From NCBI GenBank assembly GCA_964472395.1, contig CAYYMM010000006.1:1-64000 (forward strand): a stretch of DNA of 64,000 bases, given 5' to 3'. This DNA comes from CALFER01 sp964472395. GTDB taxonomy: Bacteria; CSSED10-310; CALFER01. Below are positions 36,302-44,329 of this stretch, in pieces; within the stretch, counting starts at the first letter, position 1; each line of letters starts with the position of its first letter. The notes beneath the pieces were generated by a model. It was not told the DNA's origin and did not search any database. It saw only the letters and a list, made by a program, of their open reading frames with translations. Position numbers and translations under genes: made by a program.

Positions 36302-37291
36302 TTGTTCACGATCGTAATCGATACGCTCGGATCCGAACGCGGAGCCGAGGTTTCCTGCCACGCAGGCTATCGTTTTGCTTGTAAGACAGGGGCTTCGGTA
36401 GTGTTTGTGGGCGATACGCAAACCATCGAGCAGTGTATTTCTATGTATGATATCCGGAATATGAATTTCAGGATCGTGCATACAACGTCTAAGGTGTTCA
36501 TGGCTGAGGATGCCGCCATCGGCATCGAATCCAAACCGGATGCCTCAATTCTGATGGCGTTCCGTGAGATTCATGAATGCCGTGCAGATGCCATTGTCAG
36601 CGCGGGGCATACGGGTGCAACGGTTCTCGCCGCCAGACGCACCTGCGGGACGATATCGGGAATTCGGCGTTCAGCATTAGGCCAGGTCATTCCTGCACGG
36701 GATGGACGTCGTTGCGTTCTGATCGACTCAGGAGCCGCATTGAGCGCAACCTCTCGCGATCTGGTGTTTTTCGGATTCATGGGTTCGATGATCGCCCGAG
36801 AATTACTGGGTATCGAACAACCGCGCATCGGGCTTTTGAATGTCGGATCGGAGGATTCCAAAGGCAGCAGTCGACTCAAGCAGACCTTTCAACTCATGCA
36901 ATCCCTCACGACACGTTCCGACCAGTACTGTTTTTCGGGAAACATCGAGGGACAACAGATCTGGGATGGCGACGTGGATGTCGTTGTTACAGATGGCTGC
37001 ACAGGCAATATTCTTCTGAAATCTTCGGAAGGACTGATCGACTTCTGTTTGAAATGTCTAGCGGATTCGATGCAGGGCAATCGAATCCCAGAGATTTTTA
37101 AGAAACAAAAATATGGTGGAGCGCTATTGGTCGGGATCAGAGGAACTGCGGTGGTCTGCCATGGCAATGCGAGGGCGGATGAGATTGAGCAGGCATGTCA
37201 TGTTGCATACGATTGCTTCCGGCATTCACTTTGGAATAAAATCGACCGCGATCTTGCGCAACTGGATCTCCCCAGAAACCCGGCGTTGTAA
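36302..37291 (+). CDS. plsX: Phosphate acyltransferase PlsX
   Basis: 329 residues, probable TTG start and a weak ribosome site. PlsX converts acyl-ACP to acyl-phosphate for phospholipid synthesis. Kept blocks: SAGHTGATVLAARRT, GLLNVGSE, FSGNIEG and VVVTDGCTGNILLKSSEG. The N-terminus is divergent: instead of the usual DAMGGDxAP it reads IDTLGSERGAE, so the conserved Gly-Gly-Asp is missing. Order plsX-fabD-acpP fits the family; fabH, often between plsX and fabD, is absent here. Confidence 0.9.
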   Translation: MFTIVIDTLGSERGAEVSCHAGYRFACKTGASVVFVGDTQTIEQCISMYDIRNMNFRIVHTTSKVFMAEDAAIGIESKPDASILMAFREIHECRADAIVSAGHTGATVLAARRTCGTISGIRRSALGQVIPARDGRRCVLIDSGAALSATSRDLVFFGFMGSMIARELLGIEQPRIGLLNVGSEDSKGSSRLKQTFQLMQSLTTRSDQYCFSGNIEGQQIWDGDVDVVVTDGCTGNILLKSSEGLIDFCLKCLADSMQGNRIPEIFKKQKYGGALLVGIRGTAVVCHGNARADEIEQACHVAYDCFRHSLWNKIDRDLAQLDLPRNPAL

Positions 37292-37308
37292 ACGCGAGGA
37301 ACTTCTTC

Positions 37309-38262
37309 ATGAAAATAGCATTTGTTTTTCCCGGCCAGGGAAGCCAATACGAGGGGATGGGTAAGGATTTCAGGGACCAGTATCCCTGCGCTCGAGAAGT
37401 TTTCGACCGAGCTGATTCCTCGCTGGGATACTCGATTTCGAAATTGTGTTTCGAGGGCCCTCAATCCGAATTGAACCTCACTGCAAACACCCAGCCTGCT
37501 CTTTTAACAGTCTCTGCTGTTGTTGCTGCTGTAATTCGCGAGATTGCCCCGGTTGTAGTGTCGGCATGCGCCGGACACAGCCTAGGCGAATACTCAGCCC
37601 TCTGTTTCGCCGAGAGTTTAACAATCGATACGGCTGTCCGACTTGTTCACGAACGAGGTAAGGCGATGCAATCCGCTGCACCGCACGGAATCGGCGCGAT
37701 GGCCGCCATCATTGGACTTGAGGATGGTCTGGCAGATGAAGTTTGCCGAGAGGCGGGGCAAGGGCAGATCATCCAGGCCGCCAACTTCAATGGTCCCGGT
37801 CAGGTCGTGCTCTCCGGACACAAGGAAGCAGTCGAACGAGCCATTCAGATTGCCAGGGGCAAAGGTGCTCGAAAGGGGATCCTACTTCCCGTCAGCGCAC
37901 CATTTCACTGCGCTTTGATGAAAACGGCGGCAGAAACCATGCTCGGTATCCTCGGTCGAGCCGATATCCGATCTCCGATCATTCCGTTGGTCAATAACGT
38001 CGATGCCGATTATCTCGATCCAACACCTGCCAGCGTGATAGACTCTCTATATCGTCAGATTACGGGACCTGTCCGTTGGGATGAGTCGATCCGAAGGATG
38101 CGGACCGATGGGATTGAGTGTTTTATCGAGATTGGAGCAGGAAAAGTGCTGACAAACATGATTAAGCGAATCGTACCTGAAGCGGAGTGCCTGAGTGTTG
38201 GTTCAGTTGACGACCTCGAATTTTTTTCGCAATATGTAGCCACCAAAGGTTTGATCCCTTAA
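37309..38262 (+). CDS. fabD: Malonyl-CoA:ACP transacylase
   Basis: 317 residues. FVFPGQGSQYEGMG at the start, catalytic GHSLGEYSAL, the active-site Arg/His region (VRLVHERGKAM, VSAPFHCALM), and FIEIGAGKVLTNMIKR near the end. It loads malonyl groups onto ACP. GAGGAA lies before the ATG, and the gene is 17 nt after plsX and 25 nt before acpP. Confidence 0.96.
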   Translation: MKIAFVFPGQGSQYEGMGKDFRDQYPCAREVFDRADSSLGYSISKLCFEGPQSELNLTANTQPALLTVSAVVAAVIREIAPVVVSACAGHSLGEYSALCFAESLTIDTAVRLVHERGKAMQSAAPHGIGAMAAIIGLEDGLADEVCREAGQGQIIQAANFNGPGQVVLSGHKEAVERAIQIARGKGARKGILLPVSAPFHCALMKTAAETMLGILGRADIRSPIIPLVNNVDADYLDPTPASVIDSLYRQITGPVRWDESIRRMRTDGIECFIEIGAGKVLTNMIKRIVPEAECLSVGSVDDLEFFSQYVATKGLIP

Positions 38263-38287
38263 CCCAACTTGAAGAAGGAGAAACTCC

Positions 38288-38521
38288 ATGGAAATTCAAG
38301 AACGCATTGTGAATCTGATCGCGGAGCAGCTTGGCGTGGATAAAGCAGAGGTTACACCTGAAGCCTCTTTTACAGATGATCTGGGCGCTGATTCACTGGA
38401 CACTGTCGAACTGGTAATGGCATTCGAAGAAACCTTCGATATCGAGATCCGTGACGAGGATGCGGAGAAACTGCATACTGTCAAGGATGCAATCGACTAC
38501 ATCACCAAAGTGAAGCAGTAG
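38288..38521 (+). CDS. acpP: Acyl carrier protein
   Basis: 77 residues. The phosphopantetheine site is LGADSLDTVELVMAFEE, with the usual acidic helices (IEIRDEDAEKL) and ending in a short Lys tail. GAAGGAG precedes the ATG. Last gene of the fatty acid cluster; fabF does not follow. A stem-loop resembling a terminator lies just after it. Confidence 0.97.
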   Translation: MEIQERIVNLIAEQLGVDKAEVTPEASFTDDLGADSLDTVELVMAFEETFDIEIRDEDAEKLHTVKDAIDYITKVKQ

Positions 38522-38530
38522 CCCACCGAT

Positions 38531-38581
38531 TACACCCATCTTCGTGTTCATTCATTCCTGTGAGAGTACGAGATGGGTGTA
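38531..38581 (+). terminator. Possible intrinsic terminator after acpP
   Basis: Perfect 11-bp inverted repeat (38531-38541 with 38571-38581), extended by a bulge and three more pairs, with a long loop, then TCTTTAT. The T-tract is weak and the loop is large, so termination may be partial. The long tsaE frame would begin inside the loop, which argues for the later tsaE start. Confidence 0.45.
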
Positions 38582-38601
38582 TCTTTATACGCGTGTTGGT
38601 T

Positions 38602-39102
38602 ATGACATCACCCCATGACTCGATTCGAGTGACGACCCAATCCCCCGAACAGACCGTCCACCTCGGGTTTCTGTTCGCCGGTTCTCTGATCCCCGGCGAT
38701 TGTATTCTCCTCCGTGGGCATATCGGAGCGGGCAAAACATGTCTGGCGAAGGGAATTGCAGCGGGATTGGGCGTGAAGGACGTTTCGTCGGTTCATTCTC
38801 CTTCATTCACATTGATCAACCGGTATGAGGGCGATATACCGATCTATCATGTGGATCTGTATCGGCTCGAGATGGATTCAGCTATTGATGACATTGAATT
38901 TGAGGATCTCTGGAACGAATCCGCGGTGATTTTGATCGAATGGCCGGATATCGCCATCGGGCGAATTCCACGAGTCAATTTTCAGATCGAAATTCTATGG
39001 CCGATGGTTAGGCAGACAGAGCGGGAGATTGTCATTTCGGTTTCGGATCAGGGGCGTATCGAGCAATTGAAAAGACAAATCGATGATCATTTTAGGAATT
39101 GA
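38602..39102 (+). CDS. tsaE: tRNA threonylcarbamoyladenosine synthesis ATPase TsaE
   Basis: 166 residues from the ATG at 38602. The frame is open upstream to a GTG at 38560, but that lies in the acpP terminator-like loop. Walker A GHIGAGKTCLAKGIA, then SPSFTLINRYEG, YHVDLYRLE and IEWPDIA mark TsaE, which with TsaB and TsaD makes t6A on tRNA. The ribosome site is weak. Its end overlaps tsaD by 20 bp. tsaB is not visible here. Confidence 0.9.
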   Translation: MTSPHDSIRVTTQSPEQTVHLGFLFAGSLIPGDCILLRGHIGAGKTCLAKGIAAGLGVKDVSSVHSPSFTLINRYEGDIPIYHVDLYRLEMDSAIDDIEFEDLWNESAVILIEWPDIAIGRIPRVNFQIEILWPMVRQTEREIVISVSDQGRIEQLKRQIDDHFRN

Positions 39103-40105
39103 AACTTCCTGCGACGATACTTCGGTCGCTATTGTTCGGAACGGCTGCGATGTTTTGGCGAACTGCGTGGCCAATCAAGACGTGTTTCACCGCAAGTTCG
39201 GGGGAGTCGTCCCCGAGATAGCGGCCCGAAAACACCTCGAGAATTTACTGCCGACGCTCCAAACGGCATTGGATTTGGCGTCCATTGGAATGAGTGATGT
39301 CGATGCTTTTGCAGTCACACACCGACCGGGGCTCATCGGCTCTTTGGTCATCGGACTGACAGCTGCAAAGACACTGGCTGCCGTTTTTTCCAAACCTCTT
39401 ATCGCCTTGAATCATATAGAAGCTCATGCCTACGCAGCCTGCTTTACCGGCATGCAGTATGGCGCTAAAAGCATCTCTCTCATCGCCTCAGGCGGACACA
39501 CATCGATTCTGCATCTTGAAGCTGACCGGCTCAGTCTAATTGGTCGCACGATTGACGATGCGGCAGGTGAAGCTTTCGATAAAGTTGCCAAATCGATCGG
39601 ACTCGGATATCCCGGCGGACCGATCATTGATCGTCTTTCTCGTGAGGGGAATCCGAATTCGATCCGTTTTCCTAGACCTATGCTCGATCATCCGAACCTC
39701 GATTTCAGTTTTTCCGGACTCAAGACAGCCGTCCTGTACCATCTCCATCATCATCCCGATACAGCACCGGAAGACCTTTCAGCTTCTTTTCAAGCGGCGG
39801 TCGTCGATGTTCTGGTCGAGAAAACACTGCGGGCTGCGAAGCTCCTGGAAATCAACACAATCGCGGTTGTCGGCGGTGTTGCCTGCAACGCGGCACTCCG
39901 GAAAGCATTTGCTTCGAAATGCGAGCGTTCCGGGAAACAGTTGTTTATCCCCGCACCACAATTCTGCACAGACAACGCCGCCATGGTTGCCGGGCTTGCC
40001 TATCACAAGCATATCGCCGGAATGCGATCATCCATTTCAATCGCGGCGCATTCCAGTGTTGGTTTCGAACCGGAACCCATACAATTGGACGCCTCCGAAG
40101 ATTGA
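39083..40105 (+). CDS. tsaD: tRNA N6-threonylcarbamoyladenosine transferase TsaD
   Basis: 340 residues. Opens ILGIETSCDDTSVAIV; metal-binding NHIEAHAYAA (His-xxx-His); GGHTSIL; DDAAGEAFDKVAKSIGLGYPGG; and the later FCTDNAAMVAGLA. It transfers the threonylcarbamoyl group to A37 of ANN-decoding tRNAs. The start codon lies within tsaE, showing coupling. A strong hairpin-plus-T-run follows about 65 bp after the stop. Confidence 0.96.
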   Translation: MIILGIETSCDDTSVAIVRNGCDVLANCVANQDVFHRKFGGVVPEIAARKHLENLLPTLQTALDLASIGMSDVDAFAVTHRPGLIGSLVIGLTAAKTLAAVFSKPLIALNHIEAHAYAACFTGMQYGAKSISLIASGGHTSILHLEADRLSLIGRTIDDAAGEAFDKVAKSIGLGYPGGPIIDRLSREGNPNSIRFPRPMLDHPNLDFSFSGLKTAVLYHLHHHPDTAPEDLSASFQAAVVDVLVEKTLRAAKLLEINTIAVVGGVACNAALRKAFASKCERSGKQLFIPAPQFCTDNAAMVAGLAYHKHIAGMRSSISIAAHSSVGFEPEPIQLDASED

Positions 40106-40139
40106 TCAGGAGTGCTAAGTGAATTGAGATATCGGTAAC

Positions 40140-40159
40140 TTGTCAACGATTGTTGACAA
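40140..40159. promoter_or_regulatory. Perfect palindromic element, possible activator site
   Basis: Arms TTGTCAAC and GTTGACAA separated by GATT. It lies about 190 bp upstream of the -12 element of the comEA sigma-54-like promoter, a normal distance for an upstream activator site. It has no T-run and so is unlikely to be a terminator itself. Confidence 0.4.
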
Positions 40160-40169
40160 CAGCACGCTT

Positions 40170-40198
40170 AATATTTCTACGAGATATTCTTTTTTTTT
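40170..40198 (+). terminator. Intrinsic terminator of tsaE-tsaD
   Basis: An 8-bp stem (40170-40177 with 40181-40188, one G-U pair as RNA) with a 3-nt loop is followed by C and nine T residues (to 40198). The stem is A/T-rich but the T-run is the best in the window. Confidence 0.6.
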
Positions 40199-40344
40199 GA
40201 AGCAGTTGCGACAAGCATCTGATGCCAACGCACTTTGCGCCTTCCTTTGCGTTGACCAACCCGCTCCTCCCAACGCCGCGTATCTTCTCCATCCATCGCT
40301 CCCAAACAACGATCTTACAACAGGTTAGGACGGATCGATCTCAT

Positions 40345-40360
40345 TGGCACCTCCATTGCT
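40345..40360 (+). promoter_or_regulatory. Strong sigma-54 promoter match before comEA-ssb
   Basis: TGGCAC, 5 bp, TTGCT: all core RpoN bases are present with exact GG-N10-GC spacing (40346-40359). Transcription would start near 40372, about 30 nt before comEA and just ahead of its ribosome site AAAAGGAGG. Two sigma-54-type activators are encoded in the window. Confidence 0.65.
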
Positions 40361-40401
40361 AATACGGTTTGTATCGACGCAATTCCTAAAAGGAGGCCAA
40401 G

Positions 40402-40746
40402 ATGAGCGCACATTTTTCGATACCACTCACCATTCTGGTAATACTGACCGCAAGTGTTCTCGCGCTTCATGGAAAAACCCAAAAGGTGGATCTGAACACA
40501 GCAACCATAGCAGAACTTGAATCGCTTCCGGGAATCGGCCCGTCGACTGCCCTGAGAATAATCAATGCGCGCGAAAAGAGGCAGGGATTCAGATCGCTCG
40601 AAGATTTACTAAAAATTGACGGAATCGGTCGCAAAACAGTGGCTCGATTGCAACCGCTTGTCAGGATCGGGAAGTACCCCATTCCCGGAACCGGCATCCG
40701 TTCTCAACAAAAACTGAGCCACAAACATCAAGGAGAAAAACAATGA
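40402..40746 (+). CDS. ComEA-like helix-hairpin-helix DNA-binding protein
   Basis: 114 residues. N-terminal hydrophobic segment (about 6-22), then double HhH: KVDLNTATIAELESLPGIG, FRSLEDLLKIDGIGRKTVAR, followed by a basic, Gln/His/Lys-rich tail. ComEA proteins bind incoming double-stranded DNA at the periplasmic face. AAAAGGAGG gives a strong ribosome site. Its stop overlaps the ssb start (ATGA). The sigma-54-like promoter just upstream is notable. It is the second ComEA-type gene in the window, after the one at 28406-29368. Confidence 0.85.
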   Translation: MSAHFSIPLTILVILTASVLALHGKTQKVDLNTATIAELESLPGIGPSTALRIINAREKRQGFRSLEDLLKIDGIGRKTVARLQPLVRIGKYPIPGTGIRSQQKLSHKHQGEKQ

Positions 40747-41093
40747 TAAACTCGGTAACAATGGTTGGACATGTCGGGAAAGACCCGGAGCTGCATACGT
40801 CAGAATCCGGCGTGAGCGTGGTGCGTTTCCCATTCGCCTATCATGAATATCGACAGCAGAATGGAGAACGGCAGAACATCACGCACTGGTTCAACTGCGT
40901 CGCATTCGGGAATCTCGCCAGCATCTGCTCCGAGTTCATGCACAAGGGCGCTCATGTTGCGATCAACGGAAATCTGAAACAGCGGACTTACGAAACCAAA
41001 GACGGTGAAAAACGCTCTGCGACAGAGATCCATCTCCGGGATGTTGAATTCCTGGGGAGTAAAAACGCGGAAAAAGAGAACCGGGCCGATTAA
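40743..41093 (+). CDS. ssb: Single-stranded DNA-binding protein (short)
   Basis: 116 residues, an OB-fold SSB: INSVTMVGHVGKDPELHTSE, THWFNCVAFGNLASIC, KGAHVAINGNLKQRTYETKDG, and EIHLRDVEFLGSK. The acidic C-terminal tip (usually DDDIPF) that recruits partners is absent; the protein ends EKENRAD. It could be an uptake-specific SSB given its coupling to comEA, or the housekeeping one. Confidence 0.92.
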   Translation: MINSVTMVGHVGKDPELHTSESGVSVVRFPFAYHEYRQQNGERQNITHWFNCVAFGNLASICSEFMHKGAHVAINGNLKQRTYETKDGEKRSATEIHLRDVEFLGSKNAEKENRAD

Positions 41094-41105
41094 TCGGACT
41101 ATTCC

Positions 41106-41163
41106 GGAACGCCGTCACGCACTTCGAATCCTCCCATCGAAGCGGTTAGCGCGGCGGCGTTCC
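41106..41163. repeat. Nested inverted repeats between convergent ssb and pcrA
   Basis: Outer 9-bp arms GGAACGCCG (41106-41114) and CGGCGTTCC (41155-41163) enclose an inner 6-bp pair CTTCGA (41122-41127) and TCGAAG (41137-41142). No T-run on either strand. It fills almost the whole gap between the convergent stops and could act as a structured bidirectional 3' boundary. Confidence 0.45.
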
Positions 41164-41171
41164 ATGTACAT

Positions 41172-43370
41172 TCAATTGAGCCGTATCAATCGAGCGGGAC
41201 CTAAAACAAGCTTTTTTATTCCGACTCGGTCAAAACTGATGGTAATTTTCGCGTTGATTCCAGTTCCCTTGAAGTCCAACACCAATCCGTTCCCATACAG
41301 TGAATGTCTGACACGATCTCCTTTCCTGAATTCCGCCTCAGAGGTTGGATGCGTCACGATCGGTTTGGTTTCCGCAGAGATTCTGTTCGCATGAGGAGCC
41401 GGTATCCGTACCGAGTCACCACGATGGACCTCACCAGCCTGGTAATTGATATGCTCGGCGGGAATTTCACGAATGAAAGAGGAAACTTCCGACTCCCTAA
41501 TGTTCCCGTACATACGCCGTTGCCGTGTGATTGAAAGGAACAGACGCTCACGGGCACGAGTAAGCCCCACATACAGCAATCGACGTTCCTCTTCCATCTC
41601 CTTGGGACCAAGTAGATCCCCGGAACGGATCAACGGAATCAGCCCATTTTCGACTCCACAGATAAACACAAAGGGAAACTCAAGTCCCTTTGAGTTATGG
41701 AGCGTCATCAGTGAAATGGTGTCGAGCGAAGTGCTGTCTTTCGTCGATCGGTCTGCATTTTCGTCATACAGGGAGAGGTAATCAGCAAAATCGTTGAGAT
41801 TTCCATGAGTTCGTTCGGAATAATCGTAACAAAGTTGAAGGAACTCATCGATGATTTCAATCGAAGCGGTCGCCTCGTCTGTATTGACATTATCGAATTG
41901 CGCCCGGTACCCACTTCTTTCGATCAGAAAGTCCATGAATTCAGCAACCGACGTTTCCCTCGATTTTCGTATCAAATCGTGGATCATTTGCATGAATCTA
42001 TTTACTTTTTCGAGTTTATGATCTTTTAGAATCTGTTCATCGATCATTTGTTCAATCGCGCTGAACAGATCGATGTTGTGCTCATCCTTGAATCTGGAGA
42101 TCTGACTCTGTGTATTATCTCCGATCCCGCGACGGGGATTGTTAATCACACGAAGGCATGCACTGGAATCCTTGGGATTCAAGATCAGACGAATGTAGGA
42201 TAACAGATCCTTGATCTCCTTGCGCTTGAAGAACCCGATGTTACCAACGATCCGGTATGGAACTCTAGCCTCCATGAAGACTTCCTCGAAAACTCGTGAC
42301 TGCGAATTGATTCGGTAGAATATCGCGAAATCGGCGAGTTTCCGATTCGATTTCCTAATAATGCTTTGAATGGAATCGAGAATGACTCGAGCTTCCGCAC
42401 GTTCATTCTCGACAAGATTCACATGAATCTTCTCTCCTGGCGGATTGGTCGTCCACAGGGTTTTCGGAGTCCGGTTTGCATTATGGGTCATTAGAGCGGA
42501 GGCTGCGGCAAGGATGGTCTGCGTGGATCGATAGTTCTGCTCGAGTTTGATAGTTTTCACACCGGAAAAATCCGACGAAAAACTCAGTATATTCGACACC
42601 TCGGCGCCCCTCCAGCCATAGATCGATTGATCATCATCCCCGACGGCCATGATATTTCTGTAGCGGGAAGCAAGCAGTTTGACAAGACGATATTGGGCAT
42701 GGTTGGTGTCCTGATATTCATCGATCATGATGTATCGAAACCGATCTTGGAGTTTATCGCGTACAGACAGATTTTCCTCAAGCAGTTGGACCACTTTTAT
42801 GATCAGATCATCAAAATCAACTGCATGATCATTTTTCAACTGCCTTTCGTATTCAATGAATACCTCAGCCATCCATTTCTGATGGATGTTGAATCCTGCT
42901 GACTCGATCAGATTCTCAGGCGGGATGAATCTATTCTTCATTCGACTGATCCATTCACATGTCGATTTTGGGTCAACCCTGTCGGTTGAGATATTGAGAG
43001 CTTCGATGGCTCGTTTCACCCGCGCCAATTGCTCGGATTCATCTGATATTGTGAATGTCGAACTCAACCCGAAATGATCATGTTCCATCCGAAGAATTCG
43101 GGCGCATATGGCATGGAATGTGCCGATGGATACCTGCCTGGCAACGTCTGGATCCAGGATTTGACCGATCCGCTCTTTCATCTCAGAAGCCGCCTTATTG
43201 GTGAAGGTGACCGCGAGGATATTATAGGCGGGGATAGCGTGATTCTTGATGAGATATGCGATCCGAGCAACGATCACACGGGTTTTTCCGCTTCCCGCAC
43301 CTGCGAACACGAGTAATGGACCGTTTTTATGTTGCACAGCATCCAATTGTTGGGGATTAAGATCAATCAA
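41172..43370 (-). CDS. pcrA: PcrA/UvrD-type ATP-dependent DNA helicase
   Basis: 732 residues if translation starts at the TTG at 43370, which has GGAGG 6 nt upstream; a longer frame starts at TTG 43409 with no ribosome site. Superfamily 1 motifs: FAGAGSGKTRVI, IGTFHAICARILR, IDEYQDTNHAQY, VGDDDQSIYGWRGAEV, KLEQNYRS, LMTLHNSKGLEFPFVF, LYVGLTRARERLFLS. The C-terminal Tudor-like module (GDRVRHSLYGNGLVLDF) is typical of PcrA. 3'-5' helicase in repair and replication restart. 88 nt after the PP2C gene. Confidence 0.93.
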   Translation of the reverse strand: MIDLNPQQLDAVQHKNGPLLVFAGAGSGKTRVIVARIAYLIKNHAIPAYNILAVTFTNKAASEMKERIGQILDPDVARQVSIGTFHAICARILRMEHDHFGLSSTFTISDESEQLARVKRAIEALNISTDRVDPKSTCEWISRMKNRFIPPENLIESAGFNIHQKWMAEVFIEYERQLKNDHAVDFDDLIIKVVQLLEENLSVRDKLQDRFRYIMIDEYQDTNHAQYRLVKLLASRYRNIMAVGDDDQSIYGWRGAEVSNILSFSSDFSGVKTIKLEQNYRSTQTILAAASALMTHNANRTPKTLWTTNPPGEKIHVNLVENERAEARVILDSIQSIIRKSNRKLADFAIFYRINSQSRVFEEVFMEARVPYRIVGNIGFFKRKEIKDLLSYIRLILNPKDSSACLRVINNPRRGIGDNTQSQISRFKDEHNIDLFSAIEQMIDEQILKDHKLEKVNRFMQMIHDLIRKSRETSVAEFMDFLIERSGYRAQFDNVNTDEATASIEIIDEFLQLCYDYSERTHGNLNDFADYLSLYDENADRSTKDSTSLDTISLMTLHNSKGLEFPFVFICGVENGLIPLIRSGDLLGPKEMEEERRLLYVGLTRARERLFLSITRQRRMYGNIRESEVSSFIREIPAEHINYQAGEVHRGDSVRIPAPHANRISAETKPIVTHPTSEAEFRKGDRVRHSLYGNGLVLDFKGTGINAKITISFDRVGIKKLVLGPARLIRLN

Positions 43371-43458
43371 AGGATACCTCCGGAAGATGCGATCATACGA
43401 TCGTTCCAAGGGGAAGACAGAGACAAATCGGTTTCACATGGTGATTCAGAAGGGACGA

Positions 43459-44316
43459 TTAGACTCCATTGAACCATCGGTCGATGAAACGGCGGAAAGC
43501 ACCCTTATCATCGTTGATGCCGGGGGTTTCACCGATCGGCTGATTCTGGGGTTCTCCGCCACAATATGCACGAGTGTCCGTGATGATGACGGTCACATTG
43601 TCCGGCGCGCCTCGATCCAGTGTGCATTGAATCAGTCGACGACAACTTTCTTCAGGATCACCCGGGTTGGAACTGATTAGCTCAAGAATTTCATCATCAT
43701 CGAGTACACCGCTAAGTCCATCGGTACACAGCACATACACATCGCTTCGCTGTAGGGGAACGATTTTGGTGTCAACTCTGACTTCTGGTGCCCCTCCGAG
43801 TGCTCGGGTGATGACGTTTTTCAAGGGGTACTTCTGGGCTTCCTCTTTAGTGATCTGCTCTTGGTCGATCAATTCCTGAATTCTGGAGTGATCTTTTGTC
43901 AACTGCATGATCTCTTCATCCTGGATCCGGTAGATCCTGGAATCGCCGACATGAGCAAGGATCGCGTGACCGTTCACGATTTTTAAAAGCACCAGAGTAG
44001 TGCCCATTCCATGAAACTCAGGAGATTCGCTCGCCTTCTCGTAAACAACCTCGTTGGCATACTCGATCGATTTCATGCACAGCTCACATTCAGCTTGAAT
44101 GTATGATTCCTCATCATCAAACTCAATTGGATCGCGATGTCCACTTTCGAGATACTCTAGGATTGAATCAAGAGCCAGGTGACTGGCGAGATCTCCAGCT
44201 TTGTGCCCTCCCATTCCATCCGCAACAATACAAAGTGCGGCTTCCTGATTGAGGTAGAAGGCATCCTGGTTTACGTTACGTTTCAGACCTACGTTTGTTA
44301 AGCCATAAGCCCTCAT
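43459..44316 (-). CDS. PP2C-family Ser/Thr protein phosphatase
   Basis: 285 residues. Starts RAYGLTNVGLKRNVNQDAF; metal ligands CIVADGMGGHKAGDLAS, AHVGDSRIYRI, VLCTDGLSGVLDDDE, and DRGAPDNVTVIITDT. Mn2+/Mg2+-dependent phosphatase of the Stp/PrpC type. It is only 13 nt downstream of the giant sigma-54 activator, suggesting that Ser/Thr phosphorylation may feed into that regulator (inference). No Hanks-type kinase gene is visible here. Confidence 0.92.
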   Translation of the reverse strand: MRAYGLTNVGLKRNVNQDAFYLNQEAALCIVADGMGGHKAGDLASHLALDSILEYLESGHRDPIEFDDEESYIQAECELCMKSIEYANEVVYEKASESPEFHGMGTTLVLLKIVNGHAILAHVGDSRIYRIQDEEIMQLTKDHSRIQELIDQEQITKEEAQKYPLKNVITRALGGAPEVRVDTKIVPLQRSDVYVLCTDGLSGVLDDDEILELISSNPGDPEESCRRLIQCTLDRGAPDNVTVIITDTRAYCGGEPQNQPIGETPGINDDKGAFRRFIDRWFNGV

Positions 44317-44329
44317 GGCAACTCTCCAG

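Noticed and set aside
40169..40174. TAATAT as a -10 element paired with TTGACA in the comEA palindrome
   Set aside because: The spacer is only 10 bp, and the sequence is better explained as part of the terminator stem.
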